7,791 nucleotides of DNA, from NCBI GenBank assembly GCA_964472565.1, contig CAYYNB010000236.1, positions 1-7,791 on the forward strand. Reading direction: 5' to 3'. The position numbers were made by a program, and so were the translations under genes. The notes beneath the pieces are model-generated. The model was not told the DNA's origin and made no database searches. It saw only the letters and a program-made list of their open reading frames with translations. Of the stretch, positions 5,713 through 7,791 are shown one piece after another. The stretch is from DATAMF01 sp964472565. Its GTDB lineage: Bacteria > Chloroflexota > Anaerolineae > Aggregatilineales > Aggregatilineaceae. Position 1 is the first letter of the stretch. Each line of letters opens with the position of its first letter.

Positions 5713-6828
5713 ATGCTGCGCCTCAGCAGCCGTGTGCTCTGGATGCTCATGTATCCGATTTTGAAACTACTGGCACCAGCTATTCAGCGCTGGGTTAAAC
5801 CAACCCATCAGTCGCTGGTACGGGGCGCAGTGGCCGACCTGACACGGAGACATTCCGAGTTGGTGTTGGAGAATGCGTTCTTGAGACAGCAGGTAATCGT
5901 CTTGAGTCGAGAGAAGAAACGGCCACCGCTCACGAATCAGGATCGGCGGTTGTTGGTCTTGTTGGTGCGTTTGTTGCCTTCTTGGAAAAATGCCTTGCAC
6001 ATCGTCCAACCGGATACCTTGATCCGTTGGCATCACGAGTTGTTCAAGGTAGTATGGCGGCACAAATCGACAGCCAACCCCAAACCTCATCCGGCCACAC
6101 TTTCCATCACGACGATTCGCTTGATTTGGCAGTTGGCCACCGAGAACCGATTATGGGGCGCTGAACGCATTCGGGGCGAGCTGTTGAAATTGGATATCCA
6201 GGTGAGCAAGCGCACGATCCAGAAGGATCTGGAGCGTATGCCACGCTTGCGTCCTAGCGGACAAACCTGGTCCACCTTCGTGCGTCATCACGCGGCAGAC
6301 ATCTGGGTCTGTGATTTTGTGCAGACCTATGATGTGTTCTTCCGCACCGTCTTCATGTTTGTGATCATCGAATTGGAGTCGCGACGGGTGGTCCATGTCA
6401 ACGTGACGCGGCACCCCACGGACGCCGGGGTCGCCCAACAACTGCGGGAGGCCACGCCCTTTGGGGAGCAACCCGTCTACCTGATCCGGGATAATGACCG
6501 GAAATTCGGCGAACACGTCGCGAACGTAGCCGCTGAGATCGAGGTGCTGCGCACCCCGCTACGCGCCCCACGCGCCAATGCGTACTGCGAGCGCTTCATC
6601 GGCAGTTTACGGCGTGACTGTCTCGACCACAGCCTGGTTCTCAGTGAGAAGCAATTACGTCGCCTGGTGAACGACTATGTGCAGTACTTCAACGACGATC
6701 GTCCTCATCAAGGTATTCACCAGTGTATTCCAGCTCAGCTTGAAGCATCACGACCGGATGAGGGTGAAATCGTGGCGCGTCCGGTCCTGGGTGGTCTCCA
6801 CCAGGCGTATCATCGTCAGGCCGCTTGA
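5713..6828 (+). CDS. rve-type DDE transposase (IS3/IS481-like), intact
   Basis: A 371-residue transposase. An N-terminal region (1-60) ends in a leucine-rich helical stretch (ELVLENAFLRQQVIVL). A helix-turn-helix-like segment lies around 145-172 (NRLWGAERIRGELLKL, then VSKRTIQKDL). The retroviral-integrase-like catalytic core spans about 195-335, with Asp201 in WVCDF, Asp260 in YLIRDND and Glu293 in NAYCERFIGSLRRDCLDH, then YFNDDRPHQGI. All three acidic residues are present and the frame is uninterrupted. I start at 5713 because AAAGGA at 5701-5706 sits 6 bases upstream; a TTG at 5698 would add five residues. I could not find terminal inverted repeats, and the IS5 element lies 40 bases upstream and may have separated it from its left end. 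The exact IS family is uncertain. Confidence 0.88.
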   Translation: MLRLSSRVLWMLMYPILKLLAPAIQRWVKPTHQSLVRGAVADLTRRHSELVLENAFLRQQVIVLSREKKRPPLTNQDRRLLVLLVRLLPSWKNALHIVQPDTLIRWHHELFKVVWRHKSTANPKPHPATLSITTIRLIWQLATENRLWGAERIRGELLKLDIQVSKRTIQKDLERMPRLRPSGQTWSTFVRHHAADIWVCDFVQTYDVFFRTVFMFVIIELESRRVVHVNVTRHPTDAGVAQQLREATPFGEQPVYLIRDNDRKFGEHVANVAAEIEVLRTPLRAPRANAYCERFIGSLRRDCLDHSLVLSEKQLRRLVNDYVQYFNDDRPHQGIHQCIPAQLEASRPDEGEIVARPVLGGLHQAYHRQAA

Positions 6829-6928
6829 ACCATGAATCTCCTCTCAATTCCGAACGGATGTGTGAGGTAGCCAGCACACCGATATGTCTTCGCTGCAGGT
6901 CTGGCGCTGCCAGGCGCGGGAAAAATCG

Positions 6929-6952
6929 AAAAAGGGCTGCAAAGCCCTTTTT
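6929..6952. terminator. strong bidirectional intrinsic terminator
   Basis: A perfect 10-bp stem AAAAAGGGCT/AGCCCTTTTT with a GCAA loop. Because the stem itself carries A5 and T5, it can terminate on both strands. It lies 100 bases after the rve-type transposase stop. A smaller hairpin (CTGGC/GCCAG, 6901-6913) precedes it. Confidence 0.8.
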
Positions 6953-7016
6953 AGCTGTCAAAAACTATCGGGTGGGGTAAAGTGGGAAGTCGACCCAGCA
7001 TAACCAGGAGGGCAGG

Positions 7017-7262
7017 ATGATGCAAAAAGTAGTGTGGAGTGTGGGGTGCTTCATTGGGGAATGTAAGTTAATTCAAAGTGGGCACTACAAAGTGCCAAGA
7101 GACCACACATATTGGCAGACTTACACCAAAACAAGGGCACAAAAATGGCTAGGCGTAGCAAACTTTGAGGGGTTGTTTCCCCTCATTTCCACCCCCTCGC
7201 AATTATCTAACAGCTTGGATACTGTTGGCAATCTAACCGGTTACCTGGATTTTACATCTTAG
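7017..7262 (+). CDS. hypothetical 81-aa frame in a hairpin-rich segment
   Basis: The ATG is preceded by a strong AGGAGGG at 7006-7012, slightly close to the start. The product, MMQKVVWSVGCFIGECKLIQ and onward, has two cysteines (11 and 16) and many aromatic residues, no membrane segment, and resembles no family I know. The same DNA contains several stems: GGCACT/AGTGCC (7081-7096), TGAGGGG/CCCCTCA (7166-7185), AACAG/CTGTT (7209-7226) and the palindrome TAACCGGTTA (7234-7243). These could mean that the segment works as RNA instead. GC content is visibly lower than in the genes to the left. Confidence 0.35.
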   Translation: MMQKVVWSVGCFIGECKLIQSGHYKVPRDHTYWQTYTKTRAQKWLGVANFEGLFPLISTPSQLSNSLDTVGNLTGYLDFTS

Positions 7263-7504
7263 GTTTTCTTGCGAACTCGACTTTATCCATTTCAAGCTGC
7301 GTAACATAAAAGTTCGATGAACCCATGCAATATATCGGTAGAAATAAGATCGGGGCCGATTTGACCCTGGGTTGTACAAGTTCAGTATGAATCCCTCTTT
7401 GTGATAATTGAGGTCAGCTTATCTTATCCTCCGTTGTTTGTCTAGCAAGTGGATAAAGTCGAGTATAATGGAACTTGGGTTTATCCACGCAAAAGATCAG
7501 GGCT
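7263..7504. promoter_or_regulatory. intergenic control region with inverted repeats and TTTATCCA cores
   Basis: No gene is seen here. A perfect 15-bp inverted repeat, ACTCGACTTTATCCA at 7275-7289 and TGGATAAAGTCGAGT at 7450-7464, is separated by 160 bases. A third core, TTTATCCA, lies at 7480-7487, inverted relative to the second. All three contain TTATCCA, seven of nine bases of the DnaA box, and the third extends to TTATCCACG; a related TTATCCTCC is at 7425-7433. An ATCGG/CCGAT hairpin lies at 7349-7360. The arrangement suggests an operator array or a small origin-like site controlling or serving the gene at 7505. Confidence 0.5.
7464..7469 (+). promoter_or_regulatory. -10 element (TATAAT) of the gene at 7505
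   Basis: A perfect TATAAT predicts a transcription start near 7475 and a leader of about 30 bases before the ATG. No good -35 exists at the normal distance (TTGTCT at 7438-7443 is 20 bases away). The -10 is bracketed by inverted TGGATAAA (7450-7457) and TTTATCCA (7480-7487), the geometry expected for a repressor or autoregulator site. Confidence 0.5.
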
Positions 7505-7791
7505 ATGACACAATCAAACTCTGCTGTACCATCGGCGTTGTTGATCAACTATTTGCCAGAAGAGCGCGAATGGGTTGAATGGCTGAACGCGCAGTTTGAC
7601 CACACAGCCTATAGATGCTGGTTGACATTCCGGCATTATCCAGATGACGCGCGATGGCCTCTTGAACTTGAAGCGGGTCTTCGCCGGACATTGGCTGTAT
7701 TGGACCTCCAGACGCCGCAATCGACGGGGGTTGATGCCGCATCACTAACTCGACGTGTGCGCGACGTTGCACGCGAAAAACGAGTCCCGAT
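7505..7791 (+). CDS. unidentified protein, N-terminal part only (runs off window)
   Basis: An open frame of 95 codons continues past the end of the window. The product begins MTQSNSAVPSALLINYLPEE and continues REWVEWLNAQFDHTAYRCW, LTFRHYPDDARWPLELEAGL, RRTLAVLDLQTPQ and TRRVRDVAREKRVP. It is soluble, rich in Trp, Leu and charged residues, probably helical, without a signal peptide. The start is fixed by an in-frame stop at 7466-7468; the SD is weak (CAGGG four bases before). A TATAAT lies 35 bases upstream, flanked by repeated elements. I do not recognise the family; a DNA-binding, replication or effector-associated N-terminal domain are all possible but unsupported. On the opposite strand the frames have no comparable context. 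Confidence 0.6.
   Translation, partial: MTQSNSAVPSALLINYLPEEREWVEWLNAQFDHTAYRCWLTFRHYPDDARWPLELEAGLRRTLAVLDLQTPQSTGVDAASLTRRVRDVAREKRVP

Noticed and set aside
6860..6875. Similarity of GTGTGAGGTAGCCAG here to GTGTGAGGAGCCAG at 11-25
   Set aside because: A short match with a one-base gap, different surroundings and no other shared bases; likely chance unless copies are found elsewhere.
7324..7386. A 20-codon frame beginning MQYIGRNKIGADL
   Set aside because: It has no ribosome binding site, is very short, and lies inside a region better explained by inverted repeats and a promoter.
1..7791. CRISPR array, tRNA or rRNA genes
   Set aside because: No regularly spaced identical repeats with spacers and no tRNA cloverleaf or rRNA sequence were seen; the only spaced repeats (4244-4372) are irregularly placed.

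Overview
The window is a mobile-element-rich stretch of bacterial chromosome or large plasmid. I estimate GC at about 55%. It carries a WYL-domain regulator, a group II intron with a class C layout, an IS5-family insertion sequence and an rve-type transposase. This mix would suit a Chloroflexota-like or similar moderately GC-rich environmental bacterium, but no gene here fixes the taxonomy, so the organism is a weak inference.

Bases 1-280 hold no convincing gene and are GC-rich with several strong hairpins. Bases 281-2181 form a divergent pair: a YafY-type HTH/WYL regulator on the minus strand and an alpha/beta hydrolase on the plus strand. They share a ~98-base intergenic region containing a perfect 8+5+8 palindrome, which looks like the operator through which the regulator controls itself and the hydrolase.

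Bases 2209-4080 (minus strand) are an essentially full-length ~1.87 kb group II intron. It has a recognisable 5' end, a reverse transcriptase/maturase of class C size without an HNH endonuclease, a domain V, a domain VI with a well-placed bulged A, and a 3' end in AT. It sits directly after a terminator hairpin, the site preference known for class C introns. The maturase frame has one in-frame TGA between the RT and maturase domains. The terminator appears to belong to a minus-strand gene of which only the last ~34 codons survive (4134-4238), possibly an SSB-like C-terminus.

That gene is cut off by what looks like the end of another transposon: three 21-base repeats (4244-4372), then a well-started but short frame (4438-4614) that weakly resembles a TnsA N-terminus. 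This resembles the right end of a Tn7-type element, but it is degraded. A small putative membrane protein follows (4651-4848). Next is an 818-bp IS5-family element with perfect terminal inverted repeats and a transposase disrupted by a nonsense codon as well as the usual A7 frameshift site. Then comes an apparently intact rve-type DDE transposase (5713-6828), followed by a strong bidirectional terminator.

The right end changes character. It holds a lower-GC, hairpin-rich stretch with a weakly supported 81-aa frame (7017-7262), then an intergenic region with a 15-bp inverted repeat and three copies of a TTTATCCA core. Two of those copies bracket a TATAAT promoter element just upstream of an unidentified gene that runs off the window (from 7505). 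This last region is the least explained and the best candidate for something new.
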